A stretch of 64,000 bases of DNA from JABMQB01 sp964575025 (GCA_964575025.1 CAZNPV010000021.1:1-64000); one strand, 5' to 3'; positions 1-10,341 are shown, counted from the stretch's first letter. Made by a program: numbers and translations. The notes: generated by a model from the letters alone, not told the origin.

Positions 1-3000
1 GGATCGGCATTCTTTAACGACAAGTGGCATAGCACGGCCAACGACGTATTGACGGTTATCAACATCAAATTACCGGAAGATGTGATCTCTGAGTATGATG
101 TTCACCTGGATACCCTTGCTATCAATGGTGTGACTTTATATCCGGCATTTAATCCGGCGTATAAAAATTTCTTTGCCATTATTCCTGCGGGCATGACTGC
201 TGTTGAAGTTACGGCCACACCTGCTGATGCAACTGCAACGGTAACAGGTGCGGGAACCGTTGATGTTTCAGACGGAGAGGGAACTATCACCCTAACAGTT
301 ACTGCATCTGATCCCCGCTATACCCGCGAATATATCATTGATTATTTAGCAGATACCGAGCTCACATTAACACACTCGTATACTTTTGATGACGGAACAG
401 CAAACGATCAGGTTGGAAATGCCGACGGAACAGTTCATGGAGGCACCTTTGCCGATAATACTTTTATTTCGGCCAAAGAGGGAGATTACATCATTCTGCC
501 GGCAGATAAAATTGCAATAAACACGTATCCGTCATTTACCATGGAAGCCCATGTGATTACCGGTGCCAATCCGGCCTGGACCATGTATGCTTATTTTGGG
601 AATACATCGGGGGGTGATCATTGTTTCTTTATTTCGCTTGCCGGAAACAATAACCAGGCCAGAGCGGTTTTAAATCTGGGAGATGGTGAACGGCAGGCTG
701 CCTCAGCAGAACCCGGTACGGGTGAAGAGCACCATTACGTTAGCGTGGTCACCAACGATACCATTTTCTGGTATGTAGATGGCTCGCTGGCTCAAAAAAC
801 AGCAACTCCTTCCGATTACTTAATACGAAACATCAGCAATTCAAATGCCTGGTTTTTATACGGAGCATACAGTGACCCAACCTGGTTGGGAACCACGAAT
901 GAGTACAATATTTACAGCGGACAAATGGATGCAGCAACAGTTGCAGCACGTGCTATACATTTCTTGGGAGGTATCCCTGATGCAACCCTGGCCTCATTAA
1001 CAGTTGATGTCGGTGAATTGATTCCGGAATTCGATCCGGCAGTAAAAAGCTATTCCGTGATTGTTCCTCCAGGTACTACCACGGTCCATGTTTCTGCTGT
1101 TGCAAATGATGAAAATTCAACAGTTGAAGGTACTGGTGCCGTTGATGTTTCCTCAGGAAGTGGAAGTGCTGCTGTGGTGGTTACTGCAACAAATGGTTCA
1201 ACCCTAACCTACAACATTAAATTCAGTACGCCCAAAGAATTTAACCTGATGCACTCCTATACCTTTAAGGATGGCACAGCTGCAGATGTGGTGGGAGCTG
1301 CGGATGGAATTTTGTTTGGGAACGGAAACATTGCAGATGGAGCATATACTGCGGCAGCGAATGGAGATTATATCGAATTACCTGCTGCGGATATCGCGAT
1401 CAATACCTACTCCGCTATTACGCTGGAAGGCTACATTTATGCAGATGTTGATAACACCGCTGCCGTAATGATGGCCTATTTTGGTGGAAATGAGAATGGC
1501 GTTGGGGGGAATGGATACTTCCTCACCCCCGATCGCTGGTCAGAAAGCCGAACGGCAATTTCCTGTGGAAACATTACAGAACCATGGAACGCAGAGCAAG
1601 GGGTTACCGGTGATCCGGTTACCGTGGGTGAAAAACATCATGTTGTAAGTGTATTAACAGATGCTTCCATCAAATGGTACATCGATGGTGCATTGGTTGG
1701 AGAAGCGGAAGTATCGGGGAATAATTCCATTGCCGGCTTAAGTGATGCGAATGCCTGGTTATGCAAAGGAGGTTATGACGCTGACCCAACCTGGATGGGG
1801 ACCATTGATGAATTCAATATCTATGAAGGAGAGATGGATGCCGCTACCATTGCACAACATGCAAAGCAATATCTGGCAGACTTTGCCTTAATGCATTCCT
1901 ACACCTTTGACGATGGAACAGCTGGTGACGTGGTGGGAAATGCCGATGGAACCCTGATGGGGAATGGAACCATTGCAAACGGTGCCTATACGGCTGCGGC
2001 CAATGGGGATTACATCGAATTACCGGCGGCAGATATCGCGATCAATACCTACTCCGCTATTACGCTGGAAGGCTTCATTTATGCAGATGTGGATAACACC
2101 GAAGCTGTTATGATGGCTTATTTTGGTGGAAATGAGAATGGGGTTGGCGGAAATGGCTACTTCTTCACACCCGACCGTTGGGGAGAAAGCCGAACGGCCA
2201 TTTCCTGCGGGAACCTTACAGAACCATGGAGTGCTGAGCAAGGGGTTACCGGTGATCCGGTCACTGTAGGTGAAAAACATCATGTCGTCAGTGTACTAAC
2301 AGACGCTTTAATCAAATGGTACATAGATGGAACCTTGGTTGGAGAAGCGGAAGTTTCAGGGGATAACTCCATTGCCAACCTGAGCATTGCCAATGCCTGG
2401 TTATGCAAAGGCGGTTATGACGCCGATCCAACCTGGAGGGGGACCATTGATGAATTTAATATTTATCAGGGAGAAATGGATGCCGCCACCATTGCAGAAA
2501 AGGCCGGGGAATATCTGGCAGCCTATGCCTTAATGCATTCCTACACGTTTGAAGATGGAACAGCGGCTGATGTGGTTGGAGATGCCGATGGAACCCTGAT
2601 GGGCAATGGAACCATCGCAGACGGAGCGTATACAGCTGCGGCCAATGGAGATTACATTGAATTACCGGCTGCAGATATTGCGATCAATACCTATTCTGCT
2701 ATTACGCTGGAAGGCTTTATTTTTGCCGATGTGGATAACACCGCAGCTGTTATGATGGCCTATTTTGGCGGAAATGAGAACGGCGTTGGCGGGAATGGCT
2801 ATTTCTTCACACCCGATCGCTGGGGAGAAAGCCGGACGGCAATTTCCTGTGGAAACCTGACTGAACCATGGAACGCTGAGCAAGGCATTACCGGGGATCC
2901 GGTCAGCGTGGGCTACAAACATCATGTGGTCAGTGTACTTGGCGATTCTACCATTGCATGGTATATCGATGGGACATTGGTTGGAGAAGCTGCTTTATCC

Positions 3001-4293
3001 GGTGAGAACTCCATTGCCAACCTGAGCAATGCCAATGCCTGGTTATGCAAAGGGGGGTATGACGCCGATCCAACCTGGATGGGAACCATTGATGAATTCA
3101 ACATCTATGAAGGAGTAATGGATGCAGCTACCGTTGCAGCGCGTGCTCAGCAATATTTGTCAACTTCGGATGCTAATTTAGCTGCATTAACGGTTGATGT
3201 GGGTGTTATGGGGCCTTCGTTTGATCCTTCTGTAACAACCTATTATGTAACTGTTTCTGAAGGAACAACTTCCGTTAATGTAACAGCTACTCCAGTGAAT
3301 GCCAATGCAACGGTTGTTGGGGATGGTGCCATTGATGTTTCCTCAGGAAGCGGAAGTGCTGCTGTTGTGGTGACTTCAGAAGATGAGACTGCAACGAAGA
3401 CATACAACATGGTATTTAGCACACCCGGAGAATTAACAAAAATGCATTCCTACACGTTCGAAGATGGAACAGCGGCCGACGTTGTTGGCGGTGCCGACGG
3501 AACCCTCATGGGCAATGGAACCATTGCGAACGGCGCTTACACTACTGAAGCTGATGGAGATTACATCGAATTGCCTGCTGCAACAATCGCAATTAACACC
3601 TACTCAGCTGTTACGTTGGAAGCTTTCGTTACCGCGGGAGTAAACGATGGATGGACGATGCTGGCGTATTTCGGAACAATGGGAGGCTGGCCATCCTACT
3701 GGATGTCTGTTGCACGGCAGGATGATGTTAGTATGACCACCGTTGATGCAGGTGCCGGAGCCTTTGGTACCAGTGGACCGGAACCGGCTGCAGGAGAAAC
3801 CCATCATTACGTCAGTGTACTGACCGATTCTACTATTTTCTGGTATATTGATGGGGTAATGGTGAGCAGTGCAACTACTCCTGAGAATACCACGATTGCA
3901 GGACTTACGACTGATGTCGCTCTCCTCTGTCAAGGGGGTTATCCAGACCCGTCGTGGATAGGAGATGTTCATGAATTCAACATCTACGAAGGAGCAATGG
4001 ATGCAATTACAGTTGCAGAACAATATGACAATTTCGTGACTGCGGTACCGGATGTAGAAATGGTTGAACCGAATATTAAAGTTTATCCAACCTACTCAAC
4101 AGGTGACTTCAACGTGGAAACCAACGGAAGTCGCGGTAAGATCACGGTTTATAACCTGGTTGGTCAGACCATTCTTCAAAAAACGATTGAAAGCAGCAAA
4201 GAAACTGTGACTCTTCGAAATGAAGGCATGTACATTATGAAGATTGATAGTGAAGGTGTATCCAAAACATTCAAGGTCTTTAAAACAAGATAA
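1..4293 (+). CDS. Multi-LamG, cadherin-like T9SS surface protein (5' partial)
   Basis: The frame is open from base 1, so the true start lies outside the window; the TTG at 49 is only an internal codon. Modules in order: a cadherin-like beta-sandwich (about 94-350), LamG/concanavalin-like domain 1 (364-966), cadherin-like 2 (979-1233), LamG 2, 3 and 4 in tandem (from 1240, 1882 and 2524), cadherin-like 3 (3169-3425), LamG 5 (3433-4044) and a C-terminal type A T9SS sorting domain (4066-4290) containing ITVYNLVGQT. Each LamG begins MHSYTF-DGT or similar and ends with D-E/H-FNIYEG. No catalytic domain is visible, so a secreted glycan-binding or adhesive role is inferred. It is followed by a strong terminator and a GH43 gene on the same strand. 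Confidence 0.85.
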   Translation, partial: GSAFFNDKWHSTANDVLTVINIKLPEDVISEYDVHLDTLAINGVTLYPAFNPAYKNFFAIIPAGMTAVEVTATPADATATVTGAGTVDVSDGEGTITLTVTASDPRYTREYIIDYLADTELTLTHSYTFDDGTANDQVGNADGTVHGGTFADNTFISAKEGDYIILPADKIAINTYPSFTMEAHVITGANPAWTMYAYFGNTSGGDHCFFISLAGNNNQARAVLNLGDGERQAASAEPGTGEEHHYVSVVTNDTIFWYVDGSLAQKTATPSDYLIRNISNSNAWFLYGAYSDPTWLGTTNEYNIYSGQMDAATVAARAIHFLGGIPDATLASLTVDVGELIPEFDPAVKSYSVIVPPGTTTVHVSAVANDENSTVEGTGAVDVSSGSGSAAVVVTATNGSTLTYNIKFSTPKEFNLMHSYTFKDGTAADVVGAADGILFGNGNIADGAYTAAANGDYIELPAADIAINTYSAITLEGYIYADVDNTAAVMMAYFGGNENGVGGNGYFLTPDRWSESRTAISCGNITEPWNAEQGVTGDPVTVGEKHHVVSVLTDASIKWYIDGALVGEAEVSGNNSIAGLSDANAWLCKGGYDADPTWMGTIDEFNIYEGEMDAATIAQHAKQYLADFALMHSYTFDDGTAGDVVGNADGTLMGNGTIANGAYTAAANGDYIELPAADIAINTYSAITLEGFIYADVDNTEAVMMAYFGGNENGVGGNGYFFTPDRWGESRTAISCGNLTEPWSAEQGVTGDPVTVGEKHHVVSVLTDALIKWYIDGTLVGEAEVSGDNSIANLSIANAWLCKGGYDADPTWRGTIDEFNIYQGEMDAATIAEKAGEYLAAYALMHSYTFEDGTAADVVGDADGTLMGNGTIADGAYTAAANGDYIELPAADIAINTYSAITLEGFIFADVDNTAAVMMAYFGGNENGVGGNGYFFTPDRWGESRTAISCGNLTEPWNAEQGITGDPVSVGYKHHVVSVLGDSTIAWYIDGTLVGEAALSGENSIANLSNANAWLCKGGYDADPTWMGTIDEFNIYEGVMDAATVAARAQQYLSTSDANLAALTVDVGVMGPSFDPSVTTYYVTVSEGTTSVNVTATPVNANATVVGDGAIDVSSGSGSAAVVVTSEDETATKTYNMVFSTPGELTKMHSYTFEDGTAADVVGGADGTLMGNGTIANGAYTTEADGDYIELPAATIAINTYSAVTLEAFVTAGVNDGWTMLAYFGTMGGWPSYWMSVARQDDVSMTTVDAGAGAFGTSGPEPAAGETHHYVSVLTDSTIFWYIDGVMVSSATTPENTTIAGLTTDVALLCQGGYPDPSWIGDVHEFNIYEGAMDAITVAEQYDNFVTAVPDVEMVEPNIKVYPTYSTGDFNVETNGSRGKITVYNLVGQTILQKTIESSKETVTLRNEGMYIMKIDSEGVSKTFKVFKTR
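1249..3174 (+). repeat. Three tandem 642-bp in-frame repeats encoding LamG domains 2-4
   Basis: The codons for MHSYTF recur at 1249, 1891 and 2533, exactly 642 bp (214 codons) apart. The three copies are very similar in nucleotide sequence over most of their length, including long shared stretches around YIELPAADIAINTYSAITLE. The flanking LamG domains 1 and 5 are much more diverged. This indicates recent duplication by unequal crossover or slippage, and a place where copy number may vary or assemble wrongly. Confidence 0.9.
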
Positions 4294-4345
4294 AATGGGA
4301 TATGTGACGATTGTTTTCAATAAAGGGTAGTAAAAGTAATACAAG

Positions 4346-4385
4346 GGGCTGTCGAAATGGATTTTCGACAGCCCTTTTATTTTTT
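4346..4385 (+). terminator. Rho-independent terminator after the LamG gene
   Basis: A perfect 12-bp stem (GGGCTGTCGAAA at 4346-4357 with its complement at 4363-4374), a 5-nt loop and a T-rich tail (ttttattttttct). It sits between the LamG gene and the GH43 gene. Confidence 0.85.
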
Positions 4386-4405
4386 CTCATTCGTTTTATA
4401 AGCCT

Positions 4406-6412
4406 ATGAGGTATACGGGGGATATTAAGATACTGGTTTTGTTTATTTTTTTATGCATCGCTGCGTACAGCGTTACTGCACAAAGCTGGCCTGCCGGTAT
4501 TCATGATCCATCCCGAATTGTTCAGTGCGATGACACGTACTGGATTTTTGGAACAGGCGATGGTATTTACAGCATCTATTCAAAAGACCTGATCTCATGG
4601 CAATCCGGACCAACGCCTTTTACAAAAACTGTTTATCCGGACTGGATAAAAACCTACGTTGATGCATTTGAAGGAACTTTCTGGGCTCCGGACATCATCT
4701 ACATGAACGATCAATATTACCTCTATTACTCATGTTCTGAATGGGGTACCATGACCTCCACCATCGGATGTGTCACAAACAAAACACTCAACCCCGATGA
4801 ACCGGACTATGAATGGGTGGATGTTGGTTTTTTGGGAATATGGTCGTACCAGCCCGGATTAGCACTCAATGCTATTGACCCATCGGTAATGAAAGGCCCG
4901 GATGGCAAAATATGGATGGTTTACGGCTCGTTTAACGAGCAGGGAATTGTAGTTACCGAGATTGATTCCATCTCAGGGAAACCAAAAACCTATGCGGGAA
5001 ATCTTCCGGGGACCAGCATCGCCAATTCATGGACAGGCAACCGGTATGGCGAAGGCGAAGGAGCTTCGATGTTTTATCGTAACGGCTATTATTACCTTTT
5101 CTACAACAAAGGAGGATGTTGCGCCGGCATAGCAAGTACCTATTATATAGTTATGGGAAGATCAACCAATCCGAGAGGACCCTTTTATGATAAAGAAGGA
5201 AAACCGATGCGATTAATCAATCAACAAAGCGGAGGTACGGTTGTATTAAAGCATGACAATTCGCGTGGAACAGACGACCGTTACTTTGGGCCGGGACATT
5301 TTGGCTTATTCAGCGAAAACGGGGTGGACTATATAACGTTTCATTATTACGATCCCAACGGATATTATCCCAATCCGGATGTGAACAATCAGGGACGCCC
5401 AACGCTTGGGTTGGCGAAACTGGTTTGGGAAGAAGATGGGTGGCCATCTATTTCCCTGAATTTGGTCGATGAAGGAGTTTATACCATCGAAAACCTACTA
5501 AGCAAAAAGGTTGTGGATGTTCTTTCCCATACCCTGAACGAAGGTGCATCATTATACCAATATGCGGCAGACACTGCTTCCTTTACTCAGAAATGGATAT
5601 TTACTTCGCTTGGAACAGGGGAATATACCCTTACGAGTTATGCTAATCCGGAAATGTATGTGGAGGCGGGTGGAACAAACAATGCAACAACCTTGTCTGT
5701 TGCTTCCAACTATACTGGTGCAGTGAATCAAAAATTCAGGACGGTACCTTCGCCCCATGGGGAAACCCTGATTTATCCCTCAACCAAAGATGTCGTTTGG
5801 AGGCTTTTAGTGCCTACGGACAACGATATACGCGTTTCCTTAGGGAGCAATTCCAAACAGGATTATCAGCGATGGAAGCTTATACCATTTGATGAATCTA
5901 TCGGGGTCTCTGAAACCAAACTAACGGTTGATCATTCCGCAGGAACCGATAGAAGCATTGGGGTGGAAAGCAACGGTTTATGGAGTGCTTCGGTTTTATA
6001 CGATTCGTGGATAGAAGTGGAAGCTTCCGGGATTAAGAACGATAGGCTCACCATTACCTATGAAGAAAATCCTGATGCCGGTGACAGGAGAAACAGGATT
6101 TATGTTACTTCGAATGGAGGAGAGTCCTTCATCATTACCGTTACTCAGCAGGGAAATCCAAATTCGATGGCTGATGTTCAGGACAGAGATCTTGTTGTTA
6201 TGTATTTCAATCCAACCAATCATGTGGTTTATCTTGACATGAAAAACAAGGGTAACCTGACGGTTTACAATCAATCCGGGCAAACAATAAGAGAGTATGA
6301 CCTACAGGCGGGAATGAATTACCTGGATATAGGATCGTTTAAAAGGGGGCTCTATTTTTTTCATATTCTTTCGAACCATGAAACTCTGGTTAAAAAGCTG
6401 ATTAAGAATTAA
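4406..6412 (+). CDS. GH43 endo-arabinanase-like enzyme with RICIN, BACON and T9SS domains
   Basis: 668 residues. A signal peptide (about 1-25, ending TAQS) is followed by a five-bladed GH43 catalytic domain (about 30-360). The expected acidic residues are visible: Asp34 in HDPS (base), Asp158 in NAIDPS (pKa modulator) and Glu218 in GEGEGA just before a GYYYLFYN strand (acid). The APDI, YGSF and GPGHFG motifs match GH43 endo-1,5-alpha-arabinanases. Then come a RICIN-type beta-trefoil (about 370-490, starting YTIENLLSKK), a BACON domain (about 500-580) and a T9SS type A sorting domain (from about 605). It is therefore predicted to be a cell-surface or secreted enzyme acting on arabinan-like glycans. 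Substrate is inferred from family; other GH43 arabinofuranosidase activity is possible. The upstream terminator leaves only 20 bp before the ATG, so its promoter is not evident. Confidence 0.85.
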   Translation: MRYTGDIKILVLFIFLCIAAYSVTAQSWPAGIHDPSRIVQCDDTYWIFGTGDGIYSIYSKDLISWQSGPTPFTKTVYPDWIKTYVDAFEGTFWAPDIIYMNDQYYLYYSCSEWGTMTSTIGCVTNKTLNPDEPDYEWVDVGFLGIWSYQPGLALNAIDPSVMKGPDGKIWMVYGSFNEQGIVVTEIDSISGKPKTYAGNLPGTSIANSWTGNRYGEGEGASMFYRNGYYYLFYNKGGCCAGIASTYYIVMGRSTNPRGPFYDKEGKPMRLINQQSGGTVVLKHDNSRGTDDRYFGPGHFGLFSENGVDYITFHYYDPNGYYPNPDVNNQGRPTLGLAKLVWEEDGWPSISLNLVDEGVYTIENLLSKKVVDVLSHTLNEGASLYQYAADTASFTQKWIFTSLGTGEYTLTSYANPEMYVEAGGTNNATTLSVASNYTGAVNQKFRTVPSPHGETLIYPSTKDVVWRLLVPTDNDIRVSLGSNSKQDYQRWKLIPFDESIGVSETKLTVDHSAGTDRSIGVESNGLWSASVLYDSWIEVEASGIKNDRLTITYEENPDAGDRRNRIYVTSNGGESFIITVTQQGNPNSMADVQDRDLVVMYFNPTNHVVYLDMKNKGNLTVYNQSGQTIREYDLQAGMNYLDIGSFKRGLYFFHILSNHETLVKKLIKN

Positions 6413-6456
6413 ATTACAGTCTTCAGCATTCTGCCCATGGGTTCTATAGCCGATGT

Positions 6457-8634
6457 TTATTTTCTGATTATTTTGCCTGAAAGGATTTTTTGATCATCAA
6501 AAAGGATGGTATAAAAGAAGATATTCCCGCCCGGGCCCAGGTCGCCGGATGAAAAATGGAAGGCATTCCGGCCAGGCATACACCTTTTTGTTTTTTCTGC
6601 AACGGTTTGCCCCAAAACATTTCGGATTGCCACTTCTACATTGCTTCCCGTGTTTATTACAAATTCAACAGTAATGTTTTCGTTAAATGGATTGGGATAG
6701 GCCAATGCCTTGTTTTCGTTAAATGTCAGTTCCTCAACACCGTTGGGAAAAGAAGCTTCAATGGCATCTATCCGGGAGTCCAGCCAGTTTATCCTGCGAT
6801 CTATCCATGTCTTCAGGTAATTTATTTCATTCTGGAAGCTGCCGCCTATATACTTGTTTGGCCAGACGTAACTATGTAACACGTTAAATTTTTCAAAATT
6901 CCGTTTTTGGGCATCATTCAGTAAATTTTGGCACGAATCAATAAAATGGTTGATTGTATTTTTGCTGATTACATTCTTGCGTAATTTTTCCCACCTGTAT
7001 TTAAGCATGGTTTCAAAATACGGATCTTCCCTGAAACGATCCCACCAAAATGGAATTTCATACCAATCGCCCGCACCAATTCCTTCTTCCGCCCATCCAA
7101 TTTCTGACCAGGCTTGCATAAAGTCGGCATTGCCAAAGCAGATGTTGTAATCCCAAAACGGCCCCATGACCAGTTTCCCTCCTTTGCTGTCTTTGTCTTT
7201 ATGGAAATACACACTGACTCTGTAGCCATCTAGATCACGGCTTAGTTCGGTTATAATAAAGTAATCGATAAACGACTCTACATCAATGTAAGGCCGGTAC
7301 CCCAGTTCCGGATCCTTAAAGTTTTCCCCTTTCAGAATATATTCAAACCCGGTAATATGTTCGCGGATATAATAGCGTTGTATGGGTGCCAGCTCATCGT
7401 ATTTCGGATCAACATACGAAAAAGGAACATCAACACTTCCTGTCCTGCCCATGATGGGGGAATTCCAGCTGCCCTCCTGATCCCTGTCGATGCTTATAAT
7501 ATAACCTCCGGTCAGTTGATCGCCTGAAGTATCTTCGGGTTTCAGTTTGGCAATGTCAACCCTGTTTTTATCCCTTTTAATTTTTTCAACCACCAGGTAA
7601 ACACCGCGGTATTCCCCGTTAAGCATTAATTCCACAAAGCGTGTATGGGGATTCCAGTTCCCCATTCCGTTCCCTATAAAATAAGCCAGTGCATTTCGCA
7701 TTAATGACTTATCGGAATAGGGGCCGTGAAATACCCAGTCGTTCTCTTTGGCGAATCCCAATAATTCGACATTATTATTGGACCCATCACTGAACCTTGT
7801 TTCAACCGTATAACTTTTTTTGGGGTACATCTGAGACGTGTTGCCCCTTATCTCAATACCAATGGAGCCGTCATAAGTGAATTCGGTATCGCTTAGGCTA
7901 TTGATCCCGTTTAAATTATCGATAACCTGCATCTTAGCCATGATCTTTGGTTCATCAGGGATGGTTCTCCCTTCGGTATTAATTACAACTATGGGTAGAT
8001 TGCTTTCAAATGCAGCAACAGGCAACACAAACCAATCGGGCAGTTCGCTGTAAACAATTGTTGCTCCGTTTATTTCTGCATTCAGGAACACCCGTGCCGA
8101 CATATCTGAAGATGTTGTACTCCAGTTTAATACCTGAACGGATAGAATGTTATCGCCTGTTGCCAGATCTTCCGGACTTAGCATGAATCGGTCGGGCACT
8201 CCTCCGGAATACAATTGTGCTTCATGATCTGTTGTCAGCTGAGCGGTTAAACCCGGCGTACCTGAAGGCAAATTCGGAGATCGTGCGATCTCTTTCCCAT
8301 TTAACCAGGCAATAAATGCATCGTCGTAGTCGATATCCAAACAGAGTTTTTTAACAACAAGATCCGCAGGTATTGTAAAGATCTTTCTCAAATAGATCGA
8401 TGTGGTTGACTTCACATAGGTATTATCATCATTGTCTCCATACCCGAATCCTCCGGAAGCAGATTCCCAGGAAGAATCATCAAAATCCAGCTGTATCCAT
8501 CCGGATTCAGGGATTGCGTTCGGGACTAGATAGCTAAACAGATCTGATTCTTTAACAATACTTTCCCAATGCGTTTGTCCGGACACCGACATGGATATAA
8601 TCAAAATTAAGAGGGCAGGTAACTTTTGTTTCAT
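6457..8634 (-). CDS. CotH-like kinase-fold protein with T9SS sorting domain
   Basis: About 725 residues; ATG at 8634 is preferred over a GTG two codons upstream (8640). It has a signal peptide (ends VSGQ), an N-terminal beta-rich region with AWLNGKE (PA14/CBM-like jelly roll, about 20-185), then a CotH domain (about 215-520). CotH signatures seen are IEIRGNTS, KSLMRNALAYF, GEYRGVYLVVEKIKRDKNRVDI-type segment (positions near 335-355), the ISIDRDQEG segment and GPFWDYNICFGN. CotH proteins are atypical secreted or spore-coat kinases. The C-terminus (about 645-725, starting AYPNPFNEN) is a type A T9SS domain, so it is exported to the surface. It is the last gene of the eight-gene leftward FAS1/SusCD operon, 57 bp after SusD. 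Its substrate is unknown. Confidence 0.85.
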   Translation of the reverse strand: MKQKLPALLILIISMSVSGQTHWESIVKESDLFSYLVPNAIPESGWIQLDFDDSSWESASGGFGYGDNDDNTYVKSTTSIYLRKIFTIPADLVVKKLCLDIDYDDAFIAWLNGKEIARSPNLPSGTPGLTAQLTTDHEAQLYSGGVPDRFMLSPEDLATGDNILSVQVLNWSTTSSDMSARVFLNAEINGATIVYSELPDWFVLPVAAFESNLPIVVINTEGRTIPDEPKIMAKMQVIDNLNGINSLSDTEFTYDGSIGIEIRGNTSQMYPKKSYTVETRFSDGSNNNVELLGFAKENDWVFHGPYSDKSLMRNALAYFIGNGMGNWNPHTRFVELMLNGEYRGVYLVVEKIKRDKNRVDIAKLKPEDTSGDQLTGGYIISIDRDQEGSWNSPIMGRTGSVDVPFSYVDPKYDELAPIQRYYIREHITGFEYILKGENFKDPELGYRPYIDVESFIDYFIITELSRDLDGYRVSVYFHKDKDSKGGKLVMGPFWDYNICFGNADFMQAWSEIGWAEEGIGAGDWYEIPFWWDRFREDPYFETMLKYRWEKLRKNVISKNTINHFIDSCQNLLNDAQKRNFEKFNVLHSYVWPNKYIGGSFQNEINYLKTWIDRRINWLDSRIDAIEASFPNGVEELTFNENKALAYPNPFNENITVEFVINTGSNVEVAIRNVLGQTVAEKTKRCMPGRNAFHFSSGDLGPGGNIFFYTILFDDQKILSGKIIRK

Positions 8635-8697
8635 TTCCACTAATACCTTATGAGGTTTTTCTTGTTTATGTAGATTAATTAACTCACAAATTGAATT

Positions 8698-10341
8698 TTA
8701 GGGTTCTATATACCAGTTATTTTCATCCATTAATTTTGAACGCATGGTTTCTTTATTATTGGTATATTTTTCCGAGACTTTGTCAGCAAGATAAGACGGG
8801 TCACTTCTACGGAAGGCAATTCGCATCAGATCCTGAAAACGGTTTCCCTCGAATGCTGTTTCAAGGGCCAGTTCTTCAATGATTTTATCTTCTACATACA
8901 GAATGGAATCCTGAAGAGAGTTCAGTGGTGGAATAATAAAATCTGTGGCCAATTCTACGTTACCGCAACCACGGGAATGTACGCCTACATTCTCGTCGAA
9001 CACAATATTGTTGAAATTCACATAATCGATAAAGGTGCCTGTGGAGTCGGTGTAAACGCTGTATTTTTCATGACGTGGAACAATGGAATCCACTGCAAGG
9101 GCATCAGCGTTCATGCCGTTTTTCAATACCGCGAAAGCCAGGTTGGGTTTACCCGCACGGTTCACCGCCTCAGCATAGCGCAGGTAGAGCGTGGCAACCC
9201 TGTAAACCATTACTGCTTTCGACATCTCAGATTCGCTCCACATTAAATAATATTTTAAAATTGTATTCCCATCGTTGGATGAGAAGTTAAAAAGATCTCC
9301 TGTAATGTTTGGAGTTATATAAGATCCAACGAAGCCTCTTAGATCGCCCGGATTTGTGACGTTTCTATTGTAATAATAAGTTTGCTCATCCCAATTTTTG
9401 ATTGCAGTTTGCGAAGGCATTATCTCGTAATTGTCGATGGTCAATCTGTACATTTCATCTTCTTCTCCCAATTCCGTTGATCCAGCAATCAGTGTAATTT
9501 GCTCGTTGGTTGTTAGTTCAAAAATGTTCAGGTAATACAGAATTATTGCAACAAAAACGCCGTTATCCACTATCCATTCTGAACTGTACATGTCGTCGAT
9601 TACATAACGTTCATCTTTGATCAACGCATAATATTCACGGGCTGCACTTTCGAATTGCCCGTTCCACAGGTACAGGTCGCCCAGTAAAAGAGGAATGGGA
9701 AAGAACAGCTTTTCACTGGTCATATCGGCTCCCAGTGAGATTCCGCCCGGTGTTTCCGCATATTTAACAGGTTCAAGATCCTGGATTAGAACAGGAACCA
9801 GATCGTGGATCGAATACTCAGGAAATTCGGCTTCTGAAGATTGCACGGTCAAAAGGGGCTTCTCGTAATATTTGGCCCTGCCATAATTCAGGACGAGCTG
9901 CATATACGTCCAGGCACGTATCGCCTTGGCAGCTGCATATTCTTTGAACAACGATTTCTCTCCTGCAGCAGTAAAAGCCGTATCGATGTTGTTGATGAGG
10001 TAATTGCATTGATTAATCACGGAGTAGTAATCTTCAATTATGTTATACGAATTATCCGGCGAAATATCAAAGGTATAAATCTCGTGTAGCTCAGGACCGG
10101 CATTTTCAGTAATATCCATCAAATCGCCGCGTAGCTCGCCCAGCAATACATAGCGATCAGCCAATTTCTGAAGTTGGGTAAAAATACCGACCATCGAATA
10201 GATTGAGTCATTTGGTGAATCGATCTGATGGTTTTCCGGAAACATAATGTGGTCGGAATCGGCATCCAGCAGCGTATCACAGCTAGTGGCAATCATTGTC
10301 AGAACGATCAGTCCGAATGCTATTTGATTGAGTGTCTTCAT
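8698..10341 (-). CDS. SusD/RagB-family surface glycan-binding lipoprotein (pair 2)
   Basis: About 547 residues. The ATG at 10341 is chosen because it starts a normal lipoprotein signal (MKTLNQIAFG... with lipobox IATSC); a longer in-frame start at 10386 adds a basic, non-signal tail. Alpha-helical TPR-like SusD features are seen: the AAAKAIRAWTYMQLV helix, YLRYAEAVNRAG and the C-terminal LALETAFEGNRFQDLMR motif typical of SusD. It forms the lid of the SusC beta-barrel encoded immediately upstream (10401-13643). Ligand is unknown; the context of FAS1 lipoproteins and arabinanase-like GH43 suggests a complex glycan or glycoprotein. Confidence 0.9.
   Translation of the reverse strand: MKTLNQIAFGLIVLTMIATSCDTLLDADSDHIMFPENHQIDSPNDSIYSMVGIFTQLQKLADRYVLLGELRGDLMDITENAGPELHEIYTFDISPDNSYNIIEDYYSVINQCNYLINNIDTAFTAAGEKSLFKEYAAAKAIRAWTYMQLVLNYGRAKYYEKPLLTVQSSEAEFPEYSIHDLVPVLIQDLEPVKYAETPGGISLGADMTSEKLFFPIPLLLGDLYLWNGQFESAAREYYALIKDERYVIDDMYSSEWIVDNGVFVAIILYYLNIFELTTNEQITLIAGSTELGEEDEMYRLTIDNYEIMPSQTAIKNWDEQTYYYNRNVTNPGDLRGFVGSYITPNITGDLFNFSSNDGNTILKYYLMWSESEMSKAVMVYRVATLYLRYAEAVNRAGKPNLAFAVLKNGMNADALAVDSIVPRHEKYSVYTDSTGTFIDYVNFNNIVFDENVGVHSRGCGNVELATDFIIPPLNSLQDSILYVEDKIIEELALETAFEGNRFQDLMRIAFRRSDPSYLADKVSEKYTNNKETMRSKLMDENNWYIEP

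Noticed and set aside
1249..3174. CRISPR-like or phage tandem array
   Set aside because: The repeats are 642-bp coding units, not short spaced repeats.
3604..4023. Antisense ORF within the LamG gene
   Set aside because: Shadow of the coding strand; no family features or start context.
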